6,275 nt of DNA, from positions 1 to 6,275 of the forward strand of contig CAMNBW010000098.1 in assembly GCA_946533525.1 (NCBI GenBank), given 5' to 3'. Of this stretch, positions 1 through 6,275 are shown one piece after another (positions within the stretch are counted from its first letter, which is position 1; each line of letters opens with the position of its first letter). Made by a program: the position numbers and the translations under genes. Source of the DNA: an uncultured Lachnospiraceae bacterium (GTDB lineage Bacteria > Bacillota > Clostridia > Lachnospirales > Lachnospiraceae). The notes below the pieces were generated by a model. The model ran no database searches and was not told the origin of the DNA. It saw only the letters and a list, made by a program, of their open reading frames with translations.

Positions 1-7
1 CGGTAGT

Positions 8-14
8 AAAGAGG
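8..14 (+). promoter_or_regulatory. Ribosome binding site of the pilMN fusion gene
   Basis: AAAGAGG lies six bases before the ATG at 21, an ideal Shine-Dalgarno spacing, and fixes that ATG as the start. The preceding bases contain adjacent stop codons (TAG at 4-6, TAA at 7-9), which would fit the end of an upstream gene, although too little sequence is present to tell. Confidence 0.7.
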
Positions 15-20
15 ATTACC

Positions 21-1598
21 ATGAAATGTATCAGTATTGAAGTAACAGAATCCCTGACCTTTCTGGCAGAGGTGGACTATAACGGAAAAAAGCCCCGGCT
101 CTATTCCGCTGTTACGGTGCCTACCCCGGAAGGAGTATTCGAGGACGGGTATATAAACGATCCCGTAGTTCTGGCAAAGCATTTAAACGCTGCCATAAGC
201 GACGCAGGCATGAAGGCCCGGCATGTGGTCTTCTCCCTTTCCTCCAACAGGATAGCCAGCAGAGATGTGATAATACCCGCTGTTAAACCGAATAAGATAA
301 TGTCCCTGCTTACAGCCAACGCCTCAGAATATTTCCCCGTGGACGTTTCAAATTATAAAATGGGCTACAACGTCCTGGAGACTACCCAGGGAGAAAACGG
401 AGAGGAGCTCAAGCTCCTTGTCATCGCCATACCCAATGACCTTATAAAGACCTATTACAAGCTGGCGGACGCTCTGGAACTAAAGCTCCAGGCCCTGGAC
501 TATATAGGAAACGCCCTGGTGCGTATCACCGCCCCGATGGTCAGCGAAGCTCCTACCATGGTGGTAAAGATAGGCGACACCTCCTCCGTTATCACGATCT
601 TCAAAAATAAAAAACCGGTTCTGCATAGAAACGTGGCATACGGGGTCTACGATGCCCTGGACACCCTGATGGAAGCCCAAAAGCTTGAGCTCATGGCTGC
701 CATAGTCGAGCTTAGACACAATGACCATTTCGGAAGCTCTGCTGCGAGCCCGGATATAAGCGAAGATCTGGAAATGCTGGCAAACGGCATCGCCAGAGTT
801 GTGGATTATCATAATTCCCGCAGCGCCGATAAGCTTCAGGGCATCATCCTTACGGGCTTTGCGTCCGATTTCAAAGGACTTGCAGAATATATAGCGGAGA
901 TCAGCGGTCTTGAAACCGGCGTGCTTCAACTCGACGACAGCCTCTACCTTTCTCCGGACGACTCCGCCGAAAACTACATTACCGCCATGGGCGCGGCAGT
1001 AAATCCGATGGACTTCACCCTGACGGACAGCAGGGGAAAGAAGAAGAAGCAGAAGGCGGAGTCCCTTAAGGAAGCCAGAAGGGCAAGGATACTGTATCTT
1101 CTGTCAGCCGGCTGCCTCCTGGTGGCGCTGGCGCTTACGGGAGTCACCTTTTATGAAAGAGTACAGGAGGACCGGGATAATGCTGAGCTTTCTGCCGAGC
1201 GCGAAGAGCTCCTGCCCGTGGTGACCGCCTTTAACCAATATCAGGAGACCCTGGGCTTATATAATGAAGTCAATCATATCTATGATATAACAAAGAACAG
1301 GAACGAGGAGCTCAGAGCCTTTGTGGAGGAGCTGGAAGAAGTAATACCCAGCAACGCCTATGTCACCTCCTTTTCCTCTGACGGAAAGAATGCGGTTCTT
1401 TCCCTTACCTGCCGGAACAAGGAAGAGGCGGGAAATATGATAGAGAGCCTAAGAAGATTTAACAGCGTCCTGTCGGTAAGCGTTACAGGGATAAGCGAAT
1501 CGAGAGACGAGCTTACAGGCAACCAGGTAGTGCAGTTTACCGCTTCCATGGCCTACCGTCCCGTGGGAGAAAATGCAGAGGAAGAAGGTGATAACTGA
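21..1598 (+). CDS. pilM: PilM-PilN fusion protein, GspL-like type IV pilus assembly platform subunit
   Basis: This is an inner-membrane platform protein expected to couple the cytoplasmic pilus motor to periplasm-side partners such as PilO. Residues 1-327 match the PilM actin-like fold: the segment YFPVDVSNYKMGYNVLE (104-120) is the PilM 'YIPF..DY.VL' region, VIAIPNDLIKTYYKLADALE (134-153) the 1B/2A region, KIGDTSSVITIF (183-194) the second phosphate loop, GIILTGFASDFKGLAEYI (274-291) the adenosine-motif region, and YITAMGAAV (319-327) the closing helix. A basic linker (KKKKQK, 340-345, then an Arg cluster 353-356) precedes a single membrane helix (about 357-378). A coiled-coil stretch (380-440) and a PilN-like ferredoxin-fold domain (about 429-513, containing EVIPSNAYVTSFSSDG) follow. 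PilM and PilN are usually separate proteins; the fusion mimics GspL. The nucleotide-binding motifs look degenerate. The ATG at 21 is supported by AAAGAGG six bases upstream. I am sure of the family and less sure of the exact domain borders. Confidence 0.9.
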   Translation: MKCISIEVTESLTFLAEVDYNGKKPRLYSAVTVPTPEGVFEDGYINDPVVLAKHLNAAISDAGMKARHVVFSLSSNRIASRDVIIPAVKPNKIMSLLTANASEYFPVDVSNYKMGYNVLETTQGENGEELKLLVIAIPNDLIKTYYKLADALELKLQALDYIGNALVRITAPMVSEAPTMVVKIGDTSSVITIFKNKKPVLHRNVAYGVYDALDTLMEAQKLELMAAIVELRHNDHFGSSAASPDISEDLEMLANGIARVVDYHNSRSADKLQGIILTGFASDFKGLAEYIAEISGLETGVLQLDDSLYLSPDDSAENYITAMGAAVNPMDFTLTDSRGKKKKQKAESLKEARRARILYLLSAGCLLVALALTGVTFYERVQEDRDNAELSAEREELLPVVTAFNQYQETLGLYNEVNHIYDITKNRNEELRAFVEELEEVIPSNAYVTSFSSDGKNAVLSLTCRNKEEAGNMIESLRRFNSVLSVSVTGISESRDELTGNQVVQFTASMAYRPVGENAEEEGDN

Positions 1599-2503
1599 TG
1601 AAGGGGATTACAAAGAAGGATATTCCTGTTTTGGTCCTGTGCCTGTCGGCCGTGGTTATGGTAATGGTTTATTCCTTTGTCTATAACAACGGGAAGGAAA
1701 AGATAGATCAGCTTAAAAGTCAGAACGAGATCATGCGCGCAGAGGTTGCCGAGCTAAAGGAAAAGGCTGTAAATCTCGAGTTTTACGAAGAAGAGACCGC
1801 AAGGATGAAGGAAGAGATAGATGCGATCTACAGTTATTTCCCCGCGGACGTGCTTATAGAGGACGGAATAGTTTCAGCTCTCGAGCTTGAGGAGGGGGCT
1901 CCGATGCTAGGAAGCGGAATAGGCTTTACCCCTGCGGTGGATATCTATACCGTGGGACAGGGGGGCGAGGCCACCGATACCACCGGCGCTATCGAAGAGG
2001 CTCAGGGCAATGCGGGCAACGATACCGCTGAGACTGAGCTCGAAGAGGATGTGGCGACGGCTAGAAACGGCAATGCTACCTACTATTCCGACGGAGGCGA
2101 AGTGCATTTTGCTACCGCCCAGCTTCCCTCGGGTTATGTCGGAGAATACGGTCCGATAACCTTAAGAGACACCATCTTTACCTATAATTTTGAAACCTCA
2201 TATAGCGGCTTTAAAAACATGGTGGACTATTTTACCTACCTGCCCACCCGCTCGACAATAGCCGACGTGAACCTGGGCTACGATCCAAACAGCGGGCTTT
2301 TGAACGGTTCCGCCACGATAAACCGCTATTCCCTTACCGGAACGGGCTCCGTATATGAAGAGCCTTCCATAGCCGGAGTGGCGACTGGTAAACAGAATAT
2401 CTTCGGTTCCCTTGAGCTGCCCGGAGGCAGCGGCTTCGCCAGCGTTTCTGTAAACGAGGCTCCTGAAGGGGAAGAAAACGGGGAGGAAGCCTCTGAGCAA
2501 TAA
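1598..2503 (+). CDS. pilO: PilO/GspM-like type IV pilus inner-membrane platform protein
   Basis: This is a bitopic membrane protein expected to pair with the PilN part of the upstream fusion and form the alignment platform of the pilus machine. A short basic cytoplasmic start (MKGITKKD) is followed by one hydrophobic helix (about 9-28), a charged coiled coil (32-78, rich in E, K and L), and an extracytoplasmic region. The first fold segment (about 84-117) is separated from the main ferredoxin-like part (about 188-246, TIFTYNFETSYSGFKNMVDYF onward) by a Gly/Ala/Thr/Glu-rich linker (about 119-158). The protein ends in an acidic tail (287-301). At 301 residues it is longer than typical PilO proteins of about 200, mostly because of the linker and tail. 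The start overlaps the previous stop (TGATG) and has GAAGGTG seven bases upstream, suggesting translational coupling. The stop is doubled (TAA TAA). Sequence conservation in PilO is low, so the call rests on topology, the fold pattern and position after PilMN. GspM is the alternative name for the same role. Confidence 0.75.
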   Translation: MKGITKKDIPVLVLCLSAVVMVMVYSFVYNNGKEKIDQLKSQNEIMRAEVAELKEKAVNLEFYEEETARMKEEIDAIYSYFPADVLIEDGIVSALELEEGAPMLGSGIGFTPAVDIYTVGQGGEATDTTGAIEEAQGNAGNDTAETELEEDVATARNGNATYYSDGGEVHFATAQLPSGYVGEYGPITLRDTIFTYNFETSYSGFKNMVDYFTYLPTRSTIADVNLGYDPNSGLLNGSATINRYSLTGTGSVYEEPSIAGVATGKQNIFGSLELPGGSGFASVSVNEAPEGEENGEEASEQ

Positions 2504-2506
2504 TAA

Positions 2507-3838
2507 ATGAAAGGGGATAAGGCCTTTAAAATGAGGAAGCCCGGGCTTCGTTTAAATAAAAAAGGCTTTTCACTGATTGAGCTGCTGGTGGCTGTGTGCA
2601 TTCTGGCCGTCGCGGCGATTCCGATGCTGAGAAGCTTCATAAGCTCCTTTTATGCCAATGCCAAGGCCAGGGAGCGCCTGACCGCCATGATGGTGGCGGA
2701 GGATATGATGGAGAGCATGAAGGGGCATAAATACGAGGAGCTGGCGAGCCAGTTTAATGCCTATAGACCCGGAGACAGCTCCTCCTTTACCCTCTTTGCC
2801 AATGATATGGTGCAGGACGATACCCGGATGCAGGTTACTCCCATCGGGGAAGGGGACGGGATCAGGGTGGAGTTTCAAAATCTCCATGCCAAAAGCGCCG
2901 CCGACCATAAATATGACGCGACCTTAAGCCTCAATGCCGCCATGTTCCGGGAGCCCAACACCTTATCCTATAATTCCTATCCCCTGGTGGACATTAAGAC
3001 AATGAGCAACGTCTATGATGCCTACTACTTTACGGAGAGCTATTCCAACGACATTGAAGAGGTCGTAAAGACCATAAAGTCCATCTATCCCGACCAGTAC
3101 GGAGAAACGAATTCCGCAGATCTTATGGCGGAGCTGTCACGTCTTATCGTGGCTGTGGCGGAAAAGAAGGGGACGGTTACCGATGATAAGGGAAATACCT
3201 TCGACCGGATTCAGGCCTATGTGACCGTTAAATATTTTTTGGAGGATTTCGGTAGCGACCCCGTTTTTGAAAAGAAATATCCCGTATATGATAATGTGGA
3301 TACTGCGTCCAACGGCGGAACCCTCAGGAATTTTTACGTCTTCTACTACCCCGGCTATGACCTTAAAGCCGCGTCCTTTTCAATAGGGAGCGATGAGACA
3401 AAATGCACCCTTGGAGGCGGAGGAGTTTCCCACGACGATACTGTGGTATTTTTCAATAAGGACGATATTCCCCTTGCCTTTTATGCCGTCAAGCAGATCG
3501 GGGACAGGACCGGCAACCTCAACGCTTCGGAGCTGGGCTATAACCCCTATGTTGTGATAGTCGAAGACAGTTCCGGGAAAATGGTCACCGACGTGTGCTC
3601 CAACCTCAATGTAAATCTGGCGGATGAAAGTACCTTAAGCGGGATAAATGCATCGAATAATTTTGATATAAGCAGTGCCGGGACTCCCCCTGCGGACTTC
3701 AATCCCTTTAAGGGACTGGCGGGAGAGAGCAGGGACCGGCTGTTTCGGGCGTATGTAGAGATATTTAAGGAAAAATCCTATCCGGCCTTTAACCGTGAGG
3801 ACAGGCTGGCTGAATTGGATTCCACAAAAATCGATTAA
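2507..3838 (+). CDS. Large minor prepilin with class III signal, PilV/GspI-like
   Basis: This is a prepilin-type protein. The processing site is unmistakable: KKG^FSLIELLVAV, with Gly20 at -1, Phe21 at +1 and Glu25 at +5, followed by a hydrophobic helix (about 21-46). A prepilin peptidase would cut after Gly20 and N-methylate the new Phe. After the helix, residues 57-79 (RLTAMMVAEDMMESMKGHKYEEL) resemble the 'A..lAe.lmE.ik...ye.L' helix of PilV/GspI-class minor pilins. The remaining roughly 360 residues form an ectodomain that I do not recognise, with a possible disulfide pair (Cys299, Cys364). At 443 residues it is two to three times the size of most minor pilins. Its position three bases after pilO and before another prepilin-like gene fits an initiation or tip complex. 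The start is uncertain: the ATG at 2507 has its purine-rich stretch (2481-2489) rather far upstream, while an in-frame ATG at 2531 (residue 9) would leave a 12-residue leader. Confidence 0.85.
   Translation: MKGDKAFKMRKPGLRLNKKGFSLIELLVAVCILAVAAIPMLRSFISSFYANAKARERLTAMMVAEDMMESMKGHKYEELASQFNAYRPGDSSSFTLFANDMVQDDTRMQVTPIGEGDGIRVEFQNLHAKSAADHKYDATLSLNAAMFREPNTLSYNSYPLVDIKTMSNVYDAYYFTESYSNDIEEVVKTIKSIYPDQYGETNSADLMAELSRLIVAVAEKKGTVTDDKGNTFDRIQAYVTVKYFLEDFGSDPVFEKKYPVYDNVDTASNGGTLRNFYVFYYPGYDLKAASFSIGSDETKCTLGGGGVSHDDTVVFFNKDDIPLAFYAVKQIGDRTGNLNASELGYNPYVVIVEDSSGKMVTDVCSNLNVNLADESTLSGINASNNFDISSAGTPPADFNPFKGLAGESRDRLFRAYVEIFKEKSYPAFNREDRLAELDSTKID
2510..2522 (+). promoter_or_regulatory. Possible ribosome binding site for an alternative prepilin start at 2531
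   Basis: AAAGGGGATAAGG contains two Shine-Dalgarno-like purine runs; the second (AAGG, 2519-2522) is eight bases before the in-frame ATG at 2531. For the upstream ATG at 2507 the nearest good match is GGGAGGAAG at 2481-2489, about 17 bases away, which is long. Either start keeps the cleavage site intact and only changes the leader from 20 to 12 residues. Confidence 0.35.
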
Positions 3839-3852
3839 AAAATGCAGCATAT

Positions 3853-3859
3853 AGAGAGG
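3853..3859 (+). promoter_or_regulatory. Ribosome binding site selecting a TTG start
   Basis: AGAGAGG sits eight bases before TTG at 3868. The only ATG in the gap (3842) has no Shine-Dalgarno match and closes after nine codons in another frame. The in-frame alternative ATG is Met42, inside the membrane helix. The TTG is therefore the best start and it preserves the basic leader and the NKG^S junction. Confidence 0.65.
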
Positions 3860-3867
3860 CTTGAGTC

Positions 3868-6264
3868 TTGAAGAGAGTATTTGAAGCTTTAAAAAAGAAA
3901 GCGGGATACAGAGGGAGTGATAATAAGGGTTCGGCGATAATCATAGTTCTGGTGGCCGTATCCTTTGTCTTTGTGCTTATAACCACAATAATGTATGTGA
4001 CCCTGTCGAATATCCTTATGAAATTCAGCGATTCCAGGATAAAGGACAACTTCTATACCTCGGAGATGGTGGTCGAGCAGATGAAGGCAGGACTGCAGAA
4101 CGAGGCATCCAACGCCTTTTCCTCCGTCTACAGGAATACCCTGACCTACTACAGGAACGGAAGCGGCGATAAATCCTTTTCCGAGGCGAATCTGTCAGAG
4201 GTTTATCTTCAGCAGCTTAAATCCCAGTTGGAATCCAAAACAGATTCCGGAAAGTGGGATGCGGACAAGCTCAAGAGCTTTGTAGATCCCGACCTTTGGG
4301 TCGATGTTGTGGAAAAGGACTACGAGGCGGAAGAGGACGGTCCTGAATACAGGCCCCACAAGCTGGAGATTACCACCAACGGAGTTACCCTAAGGAACGT
4401 CTATATAAAATTCATAAACAGCAGCGATGAAAAGGAGATGGATCAGGTATCCATCATCCAGACGGATTTCACGGTAGGTAATATGTCCTCCGGCTATGCG
4501 GCCTCCTCCACGATCCCCGATCTTTTCGACTATTCCATAATCGCGGGTCAGCGTCTTTTCGTAAAGGACAATACAAATGTGACTTCCTACAAGCATATTT
4601 ACGGCGGGGATCAGTTTACCTCCATAGGAGAAAAGAATGGAGGCACCAGCCTTATAATGGAGGGGCGCCATACCCTCGCAACCAAGGGTACTGTCTCCTT
4701 AAACGGACGCTCCACAGCCTCGAAAGCCGAGCAGGGGCAGCTTAAGACCGGACCCCTGGCGACTCTCTTCGCCCACGATATAGTGGTCAACCAGGGAAGC
4801 GCCGAGCTTCAGGGCACTACGGCGGTATTTAACGATCTGCTATACTTAGGTCCCGGGGATGTGAAGGTGACGGGAAATTATATCGGCTTCGGAAACTCCT
4901 TGAGCGATCCGAAGGAAAGCTCCGCCATACTTTTAAACTCCAAGAATGCCCAATTCGATTCCTCGGCTTCTGACATGGTAGTGCTTTCCGGCAGGGCCTT
5001 CGTGGGTGAAAATACCAATTCCATCAACTTTGCGGTCTTTGATAACGGAGATGACTTTACTGGAGGCACAGCTTCTTCAAGCTACAAAAGCGTTCCCACC
5101 GGCCAGTCCATCTCCGCGAAGGCCGACCAGGTGGCCTATCTCATTCCTCCGGAATGTATCGGGGTTTCCGTAAATTCCACCACCAGCGTCAACAAGGTGC
5201 TGGTAGGCAGAAATCCGGTAATAGGGATAACCCGTACCGCCGGCAGCGTGCCGGATCTGTCCACTGCGGTCTCGAACCCCGAGGATGTTACCTCGAACCC
5301 CGATTTTAAAATAGTGGATTTCGATTCGAATGTATACAGCCTTGATAATAAGCCTTTAAAAGATTTTTCGCCTGACAGGCGCTATGCAGTGCGCTATATC
5401 CACTCCCAGTATGGAGAGGTTCTGGCCTATTTTTACCTCCTTATGACCCCGGAGCAGGCTTCCACCTACCTCGATACTTATTACGCCAGAAACAATATTA
5501 AATCCAATAAGTATTTTAAGTTTTATGCGTCGGATATAAAAACCCCCGACAACGAAGCCTACTTAAGTACGGCGGGTCAGTATTTCACGACCTTGGGAAC
5601 TGAGGCTGTCTTTCACGACAAGACCTCCCTTAAGCCGGAGGACGCAATAACAAGCTCTGTCTACAAAAACAGATTTTACAGTCTTTGCGCGAAGCTGGAG
5701 GACGAAGGAGCTGAAACCTTAAGTGCAAATAATATCTTTGATAATATTTTGAAAACCGAAGTTTCAAAGGGCTCTGCCACCCCCGAGACCGAGACCGTGG
5801 ACGATGCCACCGATGGAGAAAAGAGACTTGTATTTCAGGTGGGTACCGGAGAGGATCAGGTATTGGGGATCCTTACCGGAGAGAAAGAATTTAATTACGG
5901 AGGAAGTTCCTCCTCTATAAGTGACTACGAAAAGATCCGGCTTATAATAAGCACCGGAAAGGTCAATGTTCACGATAGCTATAAGGGCATGATAATAGCC
6001 AAAGAGGATGTGGCCTGCGATGGCACCAAGATACTTTTAGACAGCGACAGGACCGGCCTGGCCCGGGTGCTGCAGACTACAAAGCTCAGGGGCGGTGGGG
6101 AAAATTCCCAGAGACTTATTGACTATTTCATTGACGGGGACAAATACAAATTCGCCCTGGACGGTATCGCCTCCGCGGAGGAAGCGGTATCGGCAAATTC
6201 AGCCTCCTCCAATACCGTGGATTACGGCACGCTTGTACACTATGAGAATTACACTAAGAAATAA
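3868..6264 (+). CDS. Very large prepilin-like protein, PilX/GspK-type, with beta-helix-like ectodomain
   Basis: This is a predicted tip or initiating pseudopilin. A basic leader (MKRVFEALKKKAGYRGSDNKG) ends in Gly21, followed by a hydrophobic helix (22-45, SAIIIVLVAVSFVFVLITTI onward). The position equivalent to Glu+5 is Ile26; lack of that Glu is a known trait of GspK, the T2SS tip pseudopilin. Residues 46-200 are mixed helix and strand with an acidic patch (149-160). Residues about 222-395 show short alternating strands with Gly/Asn turns (for example GDVKVTGNYIGFGN, 330-343; DMVVLSGRAFVG, 369-380), typical of a right-handed beta-helix. A different-looking segment (about 445-655) follows. 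The strand pattern then resumes at 690-735 (LIISTGKVNVHDSYKGMIIA), like the end of the beta-helix in PilX-N-type Firmicutes proteins. Start is TTG at 3868, with AGAGAGG eight bases upstream; the first in-frame ATG lies inside the membrane helix, so it cannot be the start. At 798 residues it is unusually long. The molecular partner or ligand is unknown. Confidence 0.75.
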   Translation: MKRVFEALKKKAGYRGSDNKGSAIIIVLVAVSFVFVLITTIMYVTLSNILMKFSDSRIKDNFYTSEMVVEQMKAGLQNEASNAFSSVYRNTLTYYRNGSGDKSFSEANLSEVYLQQLKSQLESKTDSGKWDADKLKSFVDPDLWVDVVEKDYEAEEDGPEYRPHKLEITTNGVTLRNVYIKFINSSDEKEMDQVSIIQTDFTVGNMSSGYAASSTIPDLFDYSIIAGQRLFVKDNTNVTSYKHIYGGDQFTSIGEKNGGTSLIMEGRHTLATKGTVSLNGRSTASKAEQGQLKTGPLATLFAHDIVVNQGSAELQGTTAVFNDLLYLGPGDVKVTGNYIGFGNSLSDPKESSAILLNSKNAQFDSSASDMVVLSGRAFVGENTNSINFAVFDNGDDFTGGTASSSYKSVPTGQSISAKADQVAYLIPPECIGVSVNSTTSVNKVLVGRNPVIGITRTAGSVPDLSTAVSNPEDVTSNPDFKIVDFDSNVYSLDNKPLKDFSPDRRYAVRYIHSQYGEVLAYFYLLMTPEQASTYLDTYYARNNIKSNKYFKFYASDIKTPDNEAYLSTAGQYFTTLGTEAVFHDKTSLKPEDAITSSVYKNRFYSLCAKLEDEGAETLSANNIFDNILKTEVSKGSATPETETVDDATDGEKRLVFQVGTGEDQVLGILTGEKEFNYGGSSSSISDYEKIRLIISTGKVNVHDSYKGMIIAKEDVACDGTKILLDSDRTGLARVLQTTKLRGGGENSQRLIDYFIDGDKYKFALDGIASAEEAVSANSASSNTVDYGTLVHYENYTKK
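5271..5303 (+). repeat. Short direct repeat, 12 bp with 21-bp period, inside the large prepilin gene
   Basis: CTCGAACCCCGA occurs at 5271-5282 and again at 5292-5303. The 21-base offset is seven codons and keeps the frame, giving the peptide pattern SNPEDVTSNPD. This could be a remnant of a small in-frame duplication in a surface loop, or simple coincidence. Confidence 0.4.
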
Positions 6265-6275
6265 AGCTGCATTGA

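Noticed and set aside
1..9. Adjacent TAG and TAA codons before the first gene, possibly the end of an upstream gene
   Set aside because: Only one codon precedes them, so no upstream product can be supported.
403..418. Inverted repeat AGGAGCT-CA-AGCTCCT
   Set aside because: It is inside the PilM coding region with a two-base loop and no regulatory context; it encodes EELKLL in a conserved part of the domain.
480..929. 149-codon open frame on the minus strand
   Set aside because: It lies entirely inside the strongly supported PilM domain coding region, its protein shows no recognisable motif, and it has no sensible gene context. It is a shadow of the real frame, as are the other antisense frames in the window.
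3842..3871. Nine-codon frame (MQHIERLES) between the two prepilin genes, overlapping the TTG start
   Set aside because: No Shine-Dalgarno precedes its ATG, and the purine run inside it is better explained as the ribosome binding site of the TTG gene.
5899..5913. Inverted repeat GGAGGAA-G-TTCCTCC
   Set aside because: The one-base loop cannot form a normal hairpin, there is no U tract, and it lies in the middle of a coding region as Gly/Ser codons. Chance is the simplest explanation.
6265..6275. Tail after the last stop, checked for a terminator or a next gene start
   Set aside because: Only 11 bases remain, with no stem-loop, no T tract and no start codon with a ribosome binding site.

Overview
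The window is a tightly packed, single-strand cassette of four genes. It reads as part of a type IV pilus (T4P) or type II secretion-like operon from a Gram-positive, Clostridia-type bacterium. A Lachnospiraceae-like source fits the moderate base composition, the frequent use of ATA and AGG codons, purine-rich ribosome binding sites, a TTG start, and the absence of outer-membrane pilus genes (pilP, pilQ) after pilO. The taxonomic call is inference; no marker gene is present.

Layout, all on the + strand: (1) 21-1598, a 525-residue fusion of a PilM-like actin-fold cytoplasmic domain, one membrane helix and a PilN-like extracytoplasmic domain, which is the same architecture as GspL of type II secretion. 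(2) 1598-2503, a PilO/GspM-like bitopic protein whose start overlaps the previous stop by one base. (3) 2507-3838, a large prepilin with a textbook class III signal (KKG^FSLIELLVAV) and PilV/GspI-like features just after the helix. (4) 3868-6264, a very large (798-residue) prepilin-like protein that starts at TTG, has an NKG^S-type junction, lacks the usual Glu at +5, and carries a predicted beta-helix-like ectodomain. It resembles a PilX/GspK-class tip subunit. Gaps are -1, 3 and 29 bases, so one transcript is likely. No promoter or terminator is visible; both probably lie outside the window.

How they would work together: the PilMN fusion and PilO form the inner-membrane assembly platform that links the cytoplasmic motor to the growing fibre. 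The two minor prepilins would be cleaved by a prepilin peptidase and would initiate or cap the pilus, presenting their large ectodomains at the tip. The motor ATPases (PilB/PilT), PilC, the peptidase PilD and the major pilin are not in this window and are presumably nearby. The parts worth a second look are the PilM-PilN fusion with an eroded nucleotide pocket and the unusually large, poorly characterised tip-type prepilins. I found no RNA gene, CRISPR array, mobile element or other unknown system here.
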